Assembly (NCBI GenBank): GCA_028293725.1 | Contig: JAQGOE010000272.1 | Span: forward strand, 1-22,476 | DNA: 22,476 nt | Direction: 5' to 3' | Source: Gammaproteobacteria bacterium | GTDB taxonomy: Bacteria > Pseudomonadota > Gammaproteobacteria > Steroidobacterales > Steroidobacteraceae | Shown here: piece after piece, positions 6,378 to 22,212 of the stretch | Layout of the letters: the number at the start of each line of letters is the position of its first letter | Numbering within the stretch: the stretch's first letter is position 1 | Notes under the pieces: generated by a model | The model's database searches: none | The model's input: the letters and a program-made list of their open reading frames with translations, nothing else | What the model was told of the DNA's origin: nothing | Position numbers and translations under genes: made by a program

Positions 6378-8453
6378 ATGGACGCCGTCCTCGACGTCGT
6401 TTGGGATTTCATCATCCATCACCGGTTGCTCGTCGCAGCCGCGGTCGTCGTCGTTCTCGTACTCTGCTACGGCTGGATTCTCTGGCTGTTCGGAGTAGTG
6501 ATCGTGCCGGACAACAGCATTGGCGTCGTCATAAAGAAGTTCGCCCTCCTCGGCGCGCACCGCCGACTCCCGGACGGACGGATCATCGCCTTGCACGGTG
6601 AAGCCGGCTATCAGGCGGATACCCTGCCGCCGGGCCTCCATGTCGGACTCTGGCCGTGGCAGTACACGGTCGACCGTGTTGAATTCTTCACCGTGCCGCC
6701 AGGGAAGGTGGGCTGTGTCGAGGCTTGCGACGGCCAGCCGCTGCCGGGTGGACGCATCATCGCTCGCCAGGTGGATTGTGACGCCTTCCAGGATGCGCGC
6801 GCCTTCCTTGAAAATAACGGGCAGCGTGGGCCGCAGATGCAACTCATCCCGCCCGGCACCTATCGGGTCAATCCGCTCCTGTTCTCGGTGACGATCACGG
6901 AGGCCGTGATTATTCCGCCGGGAAAAATCGGTGTCGTGGAGGCTCGCGACGGCAAGCCCCTGCCCGCCGGACGCATCATCGCGCGGCATGTCGAATGCGA
7001 TTCCTTCCAGAATCCGCATGCCTTCATGTCGGGCGGCGGCGAGCGCGGCCCGCAGATGGCGATCATTGCCCCGGGCACCTATCGCATCAACCCGCTGCTG
7101 TTCTCCGTGCAGTTGACCGACGTGGTTGATATCTCGGAAAACAAGGTAGGCGTCGTCACGACACGGGAAGGCGCCGCCCTGGCGACGGGCGAAATCGCGG
7201 GACCGACAGTCGCGGGTCACAACATGTTCCAGAATCCCCAAGCCTTCATCGACCAACAAGGCAGCAAAGGATTGCAGGAGCAGGCGCTGCTGGCCGGCCG
7301 CTACTTCATCAACCCGCGCTTCGCGACGGTTGAGCTCGTCAACATGACCGAGGTGCCGATCGCACACGTTGGCGTCGTCGTCGCTTTTGTCGGCAAGGAG
7401 GGTCGGGACGTGACCGGCGAGCAGTTCCGGCACGGCAACCTGGTGAGCAAAGGAGAGAAAGGTGTGTGGGTCGAGCCGTTGGATCCGGGTAAATACCCGA
7501 TCAACCCCTATACCCATAAGGTCATCAACGTACCGACAGCGAACGTCGTGCTGAACTGGGCGACGGGCAAGACAGAGGCTCACAAGCTGGACGCGAACCT
7601 GTCCACCATCTCGGTGCGCTCAGCCGACGGCTTCAAATTCAACCTGGACGTCTCGCAGATCATTCACATCCCGCGCAACGATGCGCCGAAGGTCATTGCG
7701 CGCTTCGGTGATATGTCGGCGCTGGTAACGCAGGTGCTGGAGCCCACTATCGGCAACTACTTCCGTAACGCCGCGCAAGGCTCCGACATCATCGACTTCC
7801 TGAAGCATCGTTCGACCCGTCAGGAAGAAGCGCGGGCAGCGATCGCCGTGGCGCTACGTGAATACAACGTGGGCGCGGTGGACACGCTCATCGGTGACAT
7901 CGTGCCGCCGGATCAGCTCATGAAGACCCTGACCGACCGGAAAATCGCCGAGCAGGAGCGCGTTACGTACGAGACTCAACGTCTAGCGCAGGAGGTGAGA
8001 CAACAGCTCGAACAGGCAACCGCGCTCGCGGCGACACAGGCCAAGGTCGTAGATGCCGAACGGCAGGTGGCGATCGCCGAATTCAACGCGCGTGCCAGCG
8101 TGAAGTTCGCGGAGGGACAGTCGCAGGCGAAGAAAATCAACGCCGACGCGGACGCAACGGTGCTCCGCACCGTGGGTGACGCTGAGGCCGCGAAGACCCA
8201 GGCGGTCGGTGGCGCCGAGGCCGAAGTCATCAAGCTGAAGATCGCTTCGATGGAGTCCGGCAACTACGCCTTGGTGCAGGTGGCGCAAGCACTCGCCAAC
8301 GCCGGAGTGAAGCTCGTTCCCGACATCGTGGTGGGCGGGGGCGCATTGGGAGGCGGCACGTTGGTTGACGTTCTGCTGGCCAGTGTCATACGTGACCGCA
8401 ATGGCGTGAATGGAGCGTCGGCGCCGGCGAAAGCGCTCGAACCGATCGGCTGA
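6378..8453 (+). CDS. Membrane-anchored SPFH/Band 7 (flotillin-like) protein with N-terminal tandem repeats
   Basis: This is a 691-residue protein. The order is: a membrane helix at about residues 16-41; a degenerate lead-in (48-104); four repeat units of about 73 residues starting near 105, 178, 251 and 325; an SPFH domain at about 388-515 (SVRSADGFKFNLDVSQIIHI, VLEPTIGNYFRN, IVPPDQLMKTL); a long Ala/Glu/Gln-rich coiled coil at about 515-625 with EAE/AEA-type periodicity; and a Gly-rich tail near 650. SPFH proteins (stomatin, flotillin, HflK/C) oligomerise into membrane-associated rings or cages. Repeats, then SPFH, then coiled coil is also the order in major vault protein, but here a membrane helix precedes them. 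Positive charges after the helix (K53, K54, R62, R63) suggest the bulk faces the cytoplasm, which is uncertain. ATG 6378 has GGAGG 5 nt upstream; an in-frame TTG at 6366 overlaps that site. Confidence 0.9.
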   Translation: MDAVLDVVWDFIIHHRLLVAAAVVVVLVLCYGWILWLFGVVIVPDNSIGVVIKKFALLGAHRRLPDGRIIALHGEAGYQADTLPPGLHVGLWPWQYTVDRVEFFTVPPGKVGCVEACDGQPLPGGRIIARQVDCDAFQDARAFLENNGQRGPQMQLIPPGTYRVNPLLFSVTITEAVIIPPGKIGVVEARDGKPLPAGRIIARHVECDSFQNPHAFMSGGGERGPQMAIIAPGTYRINPLLFSVQLTDVVDISENKVGVVTTREGAALATGEIAGPTVAGHNMFQNPQAFIDQQGSKGLQEQALLAGRYFINPRFATVELVNMTEVPIAHVGVVVAFVGKEGRDVTGEQFRHGNLVSKGEKGVWVEPLDPGKYPINPYTHKVINVPTANVVLNWATGKTEAHKLDANLSTISVRSADGFKFNLDVSQIIHIPRNDAPKVIARFGDMSALVTQVLEPTIGNYFRNAAQGSDIIDFLKHRSTRQEEARAAIAVALREYNVGAVDTLIGDIVPPDQLMKTLTDRKIAEQERVTYETQRLAQEVRQQLEQATALAATQAKVVDAERQVAIAEFNARASVKFAEGQSQAKKINADADATVLRTVGDAEAAKTQAVGGAEAEVIKLKIASMESGNYALVQVAQALANAGVKLVPDIVVGGGALGGGTLVDVLLASVIRDRNGVNGASAPAKALEPIG
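6690..7538 (+). repeat. Coding tandem repeat, about 219 bp / 73 residues, four units
   Basis: Units begin at about 6690, 6909, 7128 and 7350. Matching residues fall at K110, K183, K256 and H330, a spacing of 73, 73 and 74. Units 1 and 2 are close (I counted about 47 of 73 residues identical): PPGK-x-G-x-VEA, PLP-x-GRIIAR, F-Q-xxx-AF, RGPQM, PGTYR-x-NPLLFSV. Unit 3 keeps KVGVV, FQNP, AF and INP. Unit 4 keeps VGVV, G-x-W and PGKYPINP. The gradient suggests recent duplication of units 1-2 and older divergence of 3-4. A partial GRIIAL plus LPPG in residues 65-86 may be a remnant of another unit. Confidence 0.85.
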
Positions 8454-8470
8454 TCTCAACTCTGGACCGC

Positions 8471-8492
8471 CCGGGCGCAAGGACGCGCCCGG
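8471..8492 (+). terminator. Hairpin after the SPFH gene, terminator-like but without U-run
   Basis: A perfect 8-bp GC stem (CCGGGCGC with GCGCCCGG, 6-nt loop) begins 18 nt after the SPFH stop codon. It is followed by G/C-rich sequence rather than a T-tract. It may stabilise the mRNA 3' end or slow polymerase; intrinsic termination is doubtful. Read-through into the downstream protease is therefore possible. Confidence 0.4.
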
Positions 8493-8669
8493 CGGGGGCC
8501 CAGTCCTGTCGGACGCAGGCGACGTGCAACCCAGGCCATCGACTCGCGCGCTTGCGGGGCTGGCCGCCGCCTGACAACCGCGTGGACTGCGCCCGGGAAG
8601 AGGCGTTGCAATCTGTGCCAGAATCCCGCGGAGGATTCGGCCCGGATTGTAACCAAGTAAAACATTCTT

Positions 8670-10262
8670 ATGACACGCTCACTGTTCTCGCTCTTCTGTG
8701 GCGGTTCGCTCGCGTTACTGCTTTCAACGACCTTCGCGGCGGCGGAGCCGCCATCGGCCGGCGAAGCCAGCAAAGATGCGGGCTCGGTGGTCGCGGCCAC
8801 TCCCTCGGCCGAGCCGACCGCGGCAATTTCCCATGACGCGGAAAGTGCCGTCGTGAAAGTTTTCTCGACCATCCGGCATCCGGACCTCTCGAAGCCGTGG
8901 ACCAAACAGGGGTCCGCGGAAGCCACCGGATCGGGGGTGGTCATCGAAGGGCACCGGATTCTGACGAATGCTCATGTGGTGAGCTACGCGAGCCAGGTGC
9001 AGGTGCAGGGCAACCAGGCGGGTGACAAGGTCTTCGCCACCGTCGTGGCGATCGCGCCGGGCATCGATCTCGCCGTTCTGAAAGTGGACGACAAATCCTT
9101 CTTCGACTCCCGGCCGCCCCTGCCGCGCGCGAGCGTGCTGCCGCAGATCAAGGACCCGGTGCTGGCCTACGGATTTCCAACTGGCGGCACATCACTGTCC
9201 ATCACCAAGGGCATCGTCTCGCGCATCGAGTTCGTGCCCTACAACTTTCCGGTGTCGGGCCTGCGGATCCAGATCGATGCCGCCATCAACCCGGGCAACA
9301 GCGGCGGCCCCGCGGTCGCGGGCGACAAGATGATCGGCCTCGCCTTCAGTACTCTCAACAACGCACAGAACATCGGCTACATCATTCCCAACGAGGAGAT
9401 CGAGCTGTTCCTCAAGGATATCGCCGACGGTCACTACGACGGCAAGCCGGCGATCTACGACGAGTTGCAGACTCTCGAGAACCCGGCCCTGCGTGCGTAC
9501 CTGAAAGCGGAGCCTTCGGTACAGGGCATGGTCGTTCATCGTCCCTTTGGTACCACGGCGGCCTATCCGTTGAAGGAGTGGGATGTCATTACCCGGATTG
9601 CTGACACGCCGATCGACGACGAGGGCATGATCAAGATGGGCAACAATCTGCGCGTTGATTTCCGCTATCTCATTCAGAACGTCACGGTAAACAGCAAAGT
9701 ACCGCTGACCGTGGTGCGCGCCGGAAAGCCGATGCAGATCCAGGTACCCGCACCGCCGACGCGGCCGATGATGGTACCCAGTCTGAACGGCGAATATCCG
9801 CCCTACTTCATCTACGGGCCGATGGTCTTCAGCAAGGCGACCATGCAATTCACGCAGTCGATCGGCATCCGCGGCGGACTCGCGAGTGTGTTTGGTTTCG
9901 TTCACAGCCCGCTCGTGACCCGCATCGGCGACCCCCCGGACGCCGACCGCGAGGAGCTGGTGGTGGTGTCCTCGCCTCTTTTCCCTCACAAGCTCTCGAA
10001 GGGATACTCCAATCCGTCAGGATGCGTGGTCGCCGCTGTGAATGGCACCAAGATCCACAGCCTCGCCCACCTCGTCGCTGTCCTGCGCGACCTGAAGGAC
10101 GAGTTCGTGACATTCGAGTTCGATGGCGAAGCCGGTGAAGGCATCGTCTTCCCCCGCGCCGAAGCCGTCGCCGCCACAGAAGACATCCTCAACGACAACG
10201 ACGTCCGCGCCCAGGGCTCCCCGGATATGTTGAAAGTCTGGCTGACGAAGGGCAGCCACTAA
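8670..10262 (+). CDS. Exported Deg/HtrA-type serine protease with PDZ domains
   Basis: The 530-residue protein has a signal peptide (residues 1-25, ending TFAAA). A chymotrypsin-fold protease domain spans about residues 55-255, with triad His102 (ILTNAHVV), Asp133 (GIDLAVLKV) and Ser211 (INPGNSGGP). A first PDZ lies at about 270-370 (PLKEWDVITRIADTPIDDEG). A C-terminal region at about 440-500 resembles a second, degenerate PDZ (GCVVAAVNGTKIHSLAHLVAVL). The arrangement resembles plant Deg9-type and bacterial PDZ proteases more than classical DegP. The expected role is periplasmic protein quality control or regulated cleavage. No good Shine-Dalgarno precedes ATG 8670; a TAA lies in frame just upstream, so this is the earliest start, and it yields an intact signal peptide. 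It lies 216 nt after the SPFH gene on the same strand. Confidence 0.92.
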   Translation: MTRSLFSLFCGGSLALLLSTTFAAAEPPSAGEASKDAGSVVAATPSAEPTAAISHDAESAVVKVFSTIRHPDLSKPWTKQGSAEATGSGVVIEGHRILTNAHVVSYASQVQVQGNQAGDKVFATVVAIAPGIDLAVLKVDDKSFFDSRPPLPRASVLPQIKDPVLAYGFPTGGTSLSITKGIVSRIEFVPYNFPVSGLRIQIDAAINPGNSGGPAVAGDKMIGLAFSTLNNAQNIGYIIPNEEIELFLKDIADGHYDGKPAIYDELQTLENPALRAYLKAEPSVQGMVVHRPFGTTAAYPLKEWDVITRIADTPIDDEGMIKMGNNLRVDFRYLIQNVTVNSKVPLTVVRAGKPMQIQVPAPPTRPMMVPSLNGEYPPYFIYGPMVFSKATMQFTQSIGIRGGLASVFGFVHSPLVTRIGDPPDADREELVVVSSPLFPHKLSKGYSNPSGCVVAAVNGTKIHSLAHLVAVLRDLKDEFVTFEFDGEAGEGIVFPRAEAVAATEDILNDNDVRAQGSPDMLKVWLTKGSH

Positions 10263-10300
10263 AAAAACGGGCTGGTGAAGCTCTCGCCTCACCAGCCCGT
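10261..10300 (-). terminator. Intrinsic terminator of the rpoBC transcript
   Basis: A perfect 12-bp stem (10267-10278 with 10289-10300, arms ACGGGCTGGTGA/TCACCAGCCCGT) has a 10-nt loop. On the minus strand a run of seven T (10267-10261) follows it, so it terminates transcripts leaving rpoC, which ends 25 nt upstream. On the plus strand the run precedes the stem, so it should not stop the convergent protease gene efficiently. The TAA of that protease gene (10260-10262) lies in the T-run. Confidence 0.93.
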
Positions 10301-10325
10301 CGCTACTTACGCAGCGCTGTAGCCG

Positions 10326-14537
<4,212 letters not shown>

Positions 14538-14540
14538 AGA

Positions 14541-18686
<4,146 letters not shown>

Positions 18687-18775
18687 CGGGTCACCTCAAA
18701 ACGGATAACGAAGCAGTGGGCGCGCGAAACATCAAATCAGTCGGGACAAAACATCCCCCCGACGCCAAAGAGCCC

Positions 18776-18795
18776 CCGCGGTCTTGCGACCGCGG
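18776..18795 (-). promoter_or_regulatory. Hairpin between rplL and rpoB, possible attenuator or processing site
   Basis: A perfect 8-bp stem (CCGCGGTC with GACCGCGG) closes on a GCAA tetraloop on the minus strand. It lies in the 152-nt rplL-rpoB spacer, with further imperfect GC pairing outside. Only a short T-stretch (TCTTTGG) follows, so full termination is unlikely. In E. coli this spacer carries an attenuator and an RNase III site; the same role here is inference. Confidence 0.5.
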
Positions 18796-18838
18796 CGGCT
18801 ACCTTCGACAGACGAGGGGATGAGCACGAGGCGGAGGA

Positions 18839-19219
18839 TTACTTGATCTCCACCTTCGCGCCGGCATCCTCGAGCTTCTTCTTCATGGCATCCGAATCGG
18901 CCTTGTTGACGCCTTCCTTCACGAGCGAGGGCACGCCCTCGACGAGATCTTTGGCTTCCTTCAGGCCCAGACCCGTGATTTCACGGATCACTTTAATTAC
19001 GGTTACCTTCTTGTCCGCCGGGTACTCCTTGAGAGTGACGGTGAATTCCGTCTTCTCCTCAACCGGAGCAGCGGCCGCAGCGGCAGGGCCCGCGGCAGCG
19101 GCTACAGGGGCGGCGGCGGTGACGCCGAACTTCTTCTCCATATCGGAGATGAGCTCGACGACCTCCATCAGGGTCATTTTCGAGATTGCATCGAGGATTT
19201 CGTCTTTGCTGACAGCCAT
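18839..19219 (-). CDS. rplL: 50S ribosomal protein L7/L12
   Basis: The 126-residue acidic protein has the L7/L12 layout. The N-terminal dimerisation helices ([24 protein letters not shown]) are followed by an Ala/Pro-rich hinge (about residues 35-52). The C-terminal factor-binding domain carries EKTEFTV, the [20 protein letters not shown] segment and LVEGVPS. It forms the multicopy stalk on L10 that recruits and stimulates translation GTPases. GGAGA stands 7 nt before the ATG. It follows rplJ by 52 nt. Confidence 0.99.
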   Translation of the reverse strand: MAVSKDEILDAISKMTLMEVVELISDMEKKFGVTAAAPVAAAAGPAAAAAAPVEEKTEFTVTLKEYPADKKVTVIKVIREITGLGLKEAKDLVEGVPSLVKEGVNKADSDAMKKKLEDAGAKVEIK

Positions 19220-19271
19220 GTTGGGTCTCCTAAATTGAAATCAAGACAAGATTGGGTTAGGGGCCGTGCGG

Positions 19272-19805
19272 TTACGCACTGGCTCCCTGCTTCTGGTCGC
19301 GTACGGCGGCGACGGTGCGCACGAGCTTGGACGGTGCCGCGGCAAGGGTGCTGACGAACTTCTGAATCGGCGCTTTCATAACGCCGAGCAGCATCGACAA
19401 CGCCTGCTCACGGGTCGGCAAGCTTGCGACCGTCTCGAGATCCTTGGCCGGCAATACCTGCCCGCCGAGAGATACGAGAGTCGCCACGAGCTTCTCGTTC
19501 GTCTTCGCGAAATCTTTCACCACGCGCGCGGCCGCGCCCGGGTCGTCTTTCGAGAATGCGAGAACGAGAGGCCCTTTGAGCTTGGGTCCGACAGACTCGA
19601 ACGACGTGCCGGCGAGAGCCTTGCGTGCCAGCGTGTTCTTGACGACACGCACGTACACACCTGACTTCCGCGCCCTGGCCCGCAGATCGGTCATCTGAGA
19701 AACCGTCAGCCCACGGTACTCGGCAGCCACGACCGATGAGGCTTTTGACGCCACCTCGGCCACTTCCGCTACCAGCGCCTTCTTGTCTTCCAGGTTGAGT
19801 GCCAT
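19272..19805 (-). CDS. rplJ: 50S ribosomal protein L10
   Basis: The 177-residue protein has the L10 N-terminal 23S-binding domain (MALNLEDKKALVAEVAEVA, then SVVAAEYRGLTVSQMTDLR, then VRVVKNTLARKAL). A C-terminal helix anchors L7/L12 dimers. It is about 12 residues longer than the 165-residue E. coli protein. AAGGAGAG lies about 6 nt upstream of the ATG. A structured 238-nt leader separates it from rplA, the place where the L10-L12 complex represses translation in other bacteria. Confidence 0.99.
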   Translation of the reverse strand: MALNLEDKKALVAEVAEVASKASSVVAAEYRGLTVSQMTDLRARARKSGVYVRVVKNTLARKALAGTSFESVGPKLKGPLVLAFSKDDPGAAARVVKDFAKTNEKLVATLVSLGGQVLPAKDLETVASLPTREQALSMLLGVMKAPIQKFVSTLAAAPSKLVRTVAAVRDQKQGASA

Positions 19806-20043
19806 TCCATTCTCTCCTTAAGCCTTGAAGATCAACGAATGGGGCAGGCATCCTTACCTCACCCCGCCTTTACGACGGTGACCTTCACGCCTCGAGGAGA
19901 TCCTCGATGCGAAAAGCGGTACACCATCTGCGCAGGCGACGATTAAGAGGGCGATGGGTTTGAAGGCCGAACCCGTCCCTCGCCTGCGGTCTTCGATGGA
20001 ACCCGTGATTGCTCACGGGCCCGCAGCGAAACTCTAAAAAAAC
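19806..20043 (-). promoter_or_regulatory. rplJ leader RNA (L10 leader-type autoregulatory region)
   Basis: This 238-nt region lies between rplA and rplJ. On the minus strand I see: a 7-bp hairpin CCCGTGA-GCAA-TCACGGG (20019-20002), framed by CTGCGG (20026-20021) and CCGCAG (19989-19984); a second stem, GGGTT/AACCC plus GAGGG/CCCTC (19947-19981); and a 9-bp long-range pairing, CGCAGGCGA (19988-19980) with TCGCCTGCG (19939-19931), which would compete with the first frame. A small CGAGG/CCTCG hairpin lies at 19893-19906. Position and complexity fit the L10 leader that the L10-L12 complex binds. The family assignment is by context, not by covariance search. Confidence 0.7.
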
Positions 20044-20733
20044 TTAGCCCAGGCTTCCCTGGTCAACGATCACGCCCGGCCCCATGGTCGAGGACAGGGT
20101 GACTCGCTTCAAATACTGACCCTTGGCGGTCGCGGGCTTTGCCTTCTGCAGATCCGCGATGAGCGCCGTCAGGTTCTCTTTCAACTGCCCCGACTCGAAA
20201 GTCGCCTTGCCGATCGTGCAGTGGATGATTCCGGCCTTGTCGACGCGGTAGCGGACCTGGCCGGCCTTCGCGTTCTTCACGGCTTCGGCCACGTTCGGTG
20301 TCACCGTGCCGACCTTCGGGTTCGGCATGAGTCCGCGGGGACCCAGGATCTGGCCGAGCTGACCGACGACGCGCATGGCGTCCGGGCTCGCTACGACCAC
20401 GTCGAAATTGATCTCGCCGGCCTTCACCTTCGCCGCCAGATCCTCGAGGCCGACGATGTCCGCACCCGCAGCCTTCGCCAACTCCTGGTTCTTGCCGGAG
20501 GTGAACACCGCCACGCGTACCGACTTGCCGATACCGTGCGGCATCACAGTCGAGCCGCGGACCTGCTGGTCGGACTTGCTCGCGTCGATGCCGAGGTTCA
20601 CAGCGGCGTCCACGGACTCGGCGAATTTCGCGGTCGCGAATTCCTTCACGAGCTTGAGCGCCTCATCGACCGGATACTGCTTGCCCGGAGTGAGCTTCTC
20701 TTTCCAGGACTTCATTCGCTTCACTAAGGCCAT
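20044..20733 (-). CDS. rplA: 50S ribosomal protein L1
   Basis: The 229-residue protein has typical L1 features: the [13 protein letters not shown] start, [14 protein letters not shown], the [12 protein letters not shown] segment, and the signature [20 protein letters not shown]. The C-terminus has the usual [14 protein letters not shown]. It binds 23S rRNA at the exit-side stalk and in many bacteria represses its own rplK-rplA message. I chose ATG 20733 with AAGGAG about 8 nt upstream; an in-frame TTG two codons earlier overlaps the rplK stop. Only 2 nt separate the rplK stop from the start, so coupling is likely. Confidence 0.99.
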   Translation of the reverse strand: MALVKRMKSWKEKLTPGKQYPVDEALKLVKEFATAKFAESVDAAVNLGIDASKSDQQVRGSTVMPHGIGKSVRVAVFTSGKNQELAKAAGADIVGLEDLAAKVKAGEINFDVVVASPDAMRVVGQLGQILGPRGLMPNPKVGTVTPNVAEAVKNAKAGQVRYRVDKAGIIHCTIGKATFESGQLKENLTALIADLQKAKPATAKGQYLKRVTLSSTMGPGVIVDQGSLG

Positions 20734-20735
20734 GA

Positions 20736-21167
20736 TCAAACTCCTTCCACGTCGACGCCCATGCTACGGGCGCTACCCGCGATGGTGCGGACGGCGGCTT
20801 CGAGATCCGCGGCCGTGAGGTCGGGCAGCTTCATCTTCGCCACTTCCTCGAGCTGCTTGCGCGAGATCTTGCCCACCTTGGCGGTGTTGGGTGTGCCGCT
20901 GCCTTTCTCGATGCCGATCGCCTTGCGAATCAGCACGGCCGCCGGCGGTGTCTTCATGATGAAGGTGAAGCTGCGGTCCGTGTACACGGTGATGATCACC
21001 GGGATCGGCAGACCCTTCTCCAACTTCTGAGTCTGCGCATTGAACTGCTTGCAGAACTCCATGATGTTCACGCCCTGCTGACCCAGCGCCGGCCCGATCG
21101 GGGGCGACGGGTTCGCGGCGCCCGCGGGCACCTGCAGCTTGATATAGCCTTGGACTTTCTTAGCCAC
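20736..21167 (-). CDS. rplK: 50S ribosomal protein L11
   Basis: This 143-residue protein carries the classical L11 sequence: [15 protein letters not shown], then the proline-rich [21 protein letters not shown], and a C-terminal RNA-binding domain ([17 protein letters not shown], then [13 protein letters not shown]). It binds the GTPase-associated region of 23S rRNA and is part of the RelA-sensing stalk base. The start codon is GTG at 21167, confirmed by GGAGAGG about 6 nt upstream. The upstream 119-nt gap to nusG is structured and may hold the promoter or leader. Confidence 0.99.
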   Translation of the reverse strand: MAKKVQGYIKLQVPAGAANPSPPIGPALGQQGVNIMEFCKQFNAQTQKLEKGLPIPVIITVYTDRSFTFIMKTPPAAVLIRKAIGIEKGSGTPNTAKVGKISRKQLEEVAKMKLPDLTAADLEAAVRTIAGSARSMGVDVEGV

Positions 21168-21286
21168 TTAATACCTCTCCCGGGTGCAAACGCCGCTAGG
21201 CTCCCCGATGGAATGAAGGATCAAACAATCGATACGGGTCTTTAGCGACCCACGAGCCCGCGGCTCACGCCGCCGGCCCGCTACTC
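21168..21286 (-). promoter_or_regulatory. nusG-rplK spacer with several hairpins, probable rplK leader
   Basis: This 119-nt gap contains short perfect stems on the minus strand: GCGGC-GTGA-GCCGC (21273-21260), GAGCC-GCG-GGCTC (21266-21254, overlapping and so alternative to the first), and GGGTC-GCTAAA-GACCC (21251-21236). A GGGGAGCC segment lies about 50 nt before rplK. In related bacteria an rplK promoter and an L1-binding leader sit here. I could not resolve a -35/-10 pair or an L1 box with certainty. Confidence 0.45.
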
Positions 21287-21820
21287 TCAGGCCTTTTCGA
21301 CCTGCGAGAAATCCAACTCAACGGGCGTCGAGCGCCCCAGAATCTGCACCGCCACCTGCAGGCGATTCTTTTCGTAATTCACGCTCTCGACCACGCCGTT
21401 GAAGTCGTTGAACGGGCCGTCGACCACGCGCACCACTTCGCCGGGCTCGAACAGCACCTTCGGCCGTGGCTTGTCGGCGCCTTCCTCGACACGGCGCAGG
21501 ATCTGCATCGCCTCTTTGTCGGTGATGGGCGCGGGCTTCTCCGGCGTGCCGCCGATGAAACCGAGAACCTTCGGTACATCGCGCACGAGGTGCCAGGTGT
21601 CCTCGTCCATCTCCATCTGCACCAGCACGTAGCCGGGGTAGAACTTGCGTTCGCTCTTGCGCTTAACGCCGTCCCGCATTTCAACGACTTCTTCAGTCGG
21701 AACCAGGATCTCGCCGAATTTCGGCTCGAGTCCGGCGCGGCGAATCCGCTCTTTCAGCGACTCCTGCACCCGGTGCTCGAAGTTCGAATAGGCATGTACG
21801 ACGTACCATCTGAGCGCCAC
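21287..21820 (-). CDS. nusG: Transcription termination/antitermination factor NusG
   Basis: The 177-residue protein has the NGN domain ([19 protein letters not shown], then [17 protein letters not shown], then [15 protein letters not shown]) and the C-terminal KOW domain ([21 protein letters not shown]). NusG binds the polymerase clamp and links it to Rho or ribosomal S10. The start is GTG 21820, with GGGGAG about 6 nt upstream and 2 nt after the secE stop. An open frame continues far upstream but only overlaps secE. Confidence 0.98.
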   Translation of the reverse strand: MALRWYVVHAYSNFEHRVQESLKERIRRAGLEPKFGEILVPTEEVVEMRDGVKRKSERKFYPGYVLVQMEMDEDTWHLVRDVPKVLGFIGGTPEKPAPITDKEAMQILRRVEEGADKPRPKVLFEPGEVVRVVDGPFNDFNGVVESVNYEKNRLQVAVQILGRSTPVELDFSQVEKA

Positions 21821-21822
21821 GT

Positions 21823-22203
21823 TCAGCTCCCCTGTTTGGTCAAAGCTTGTGTCGCCCACGCGAGCACGACATCGAGGCCCCAGAAAAACAGTCCCGCGAC
21901 CAGGACGAATCCCAGTACCACGAGCGTCGTCATCCCGGTTTCCTGGCGACTCGGCCAGACAATCTTGCGCAGCTCGATCCGCGAAAGAGCAATGAACTGC
22001 TTCAGATCGGCGCCGTACTGCGAGAACGCAATCACGACGGCACCGAGCACCAGCCCTGCAACCACCGCCAGCCAACGCAGCCACGCAGACTGGTTGTCGA
22101 GCAGGTAGAAGCCGGCGACGCCCGCAATCACAAGAAGGATCGCGATCACGAGCTTCGCGGTGTTTGCCGCGCCGCCGTCCTGAGCTTTAATTTCTTCTGT
22201 CAT
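21823..22203 (-). CDS. secE: Preprotein translocase subunit SecE
   Basis: The 126-residue protein has three hydrophobic segments (about 17-36, 43-61, 92-116), like the 127-residue E. coli SecE. It carries the conserved amphipathic and third-helix region [20 protein letters not shown]. SecE clamps SecY in the inner-membrane translocon. ATG 22203 begins 9 nt after the CCA end of the tRNA-Trp gene, and no Shine-Dalgarno is visible. The longer in-frame reading (13 extra codons from a TTG) would run through the tRNA 3' half, so I reject it. Confidence 0.97.
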   Translation of the reverse strand: MTEEIKAQDGGAANTAKLVIAILLVIAGVAGFYLLDNQSAWLRWLAVVAGLVLGAVVIAFSQYGADLKQFIALSRIELRKIVWPSRQETGMTTLVVLGFVLVAGLFFWGLDVVLAWATQALTKQGS

Positions 22204-22212
22204 ATCAATCGA

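Noticed and set aside
6363..7583. A 406-codon minus-strand open frame opposite the SPFH repeats
   Set aside because: The SPFH frame shows repeats, a membrane helix and a recognisable domain with a good ribosome site. The reverse frame merely mirrors the repeats.
21821..22084. Long N-terminal extension of nusG
   Set aside because: It overlaps secE entirely. The conserved NusG N-terminus begins at GTG 21820, with a good ribosome site.
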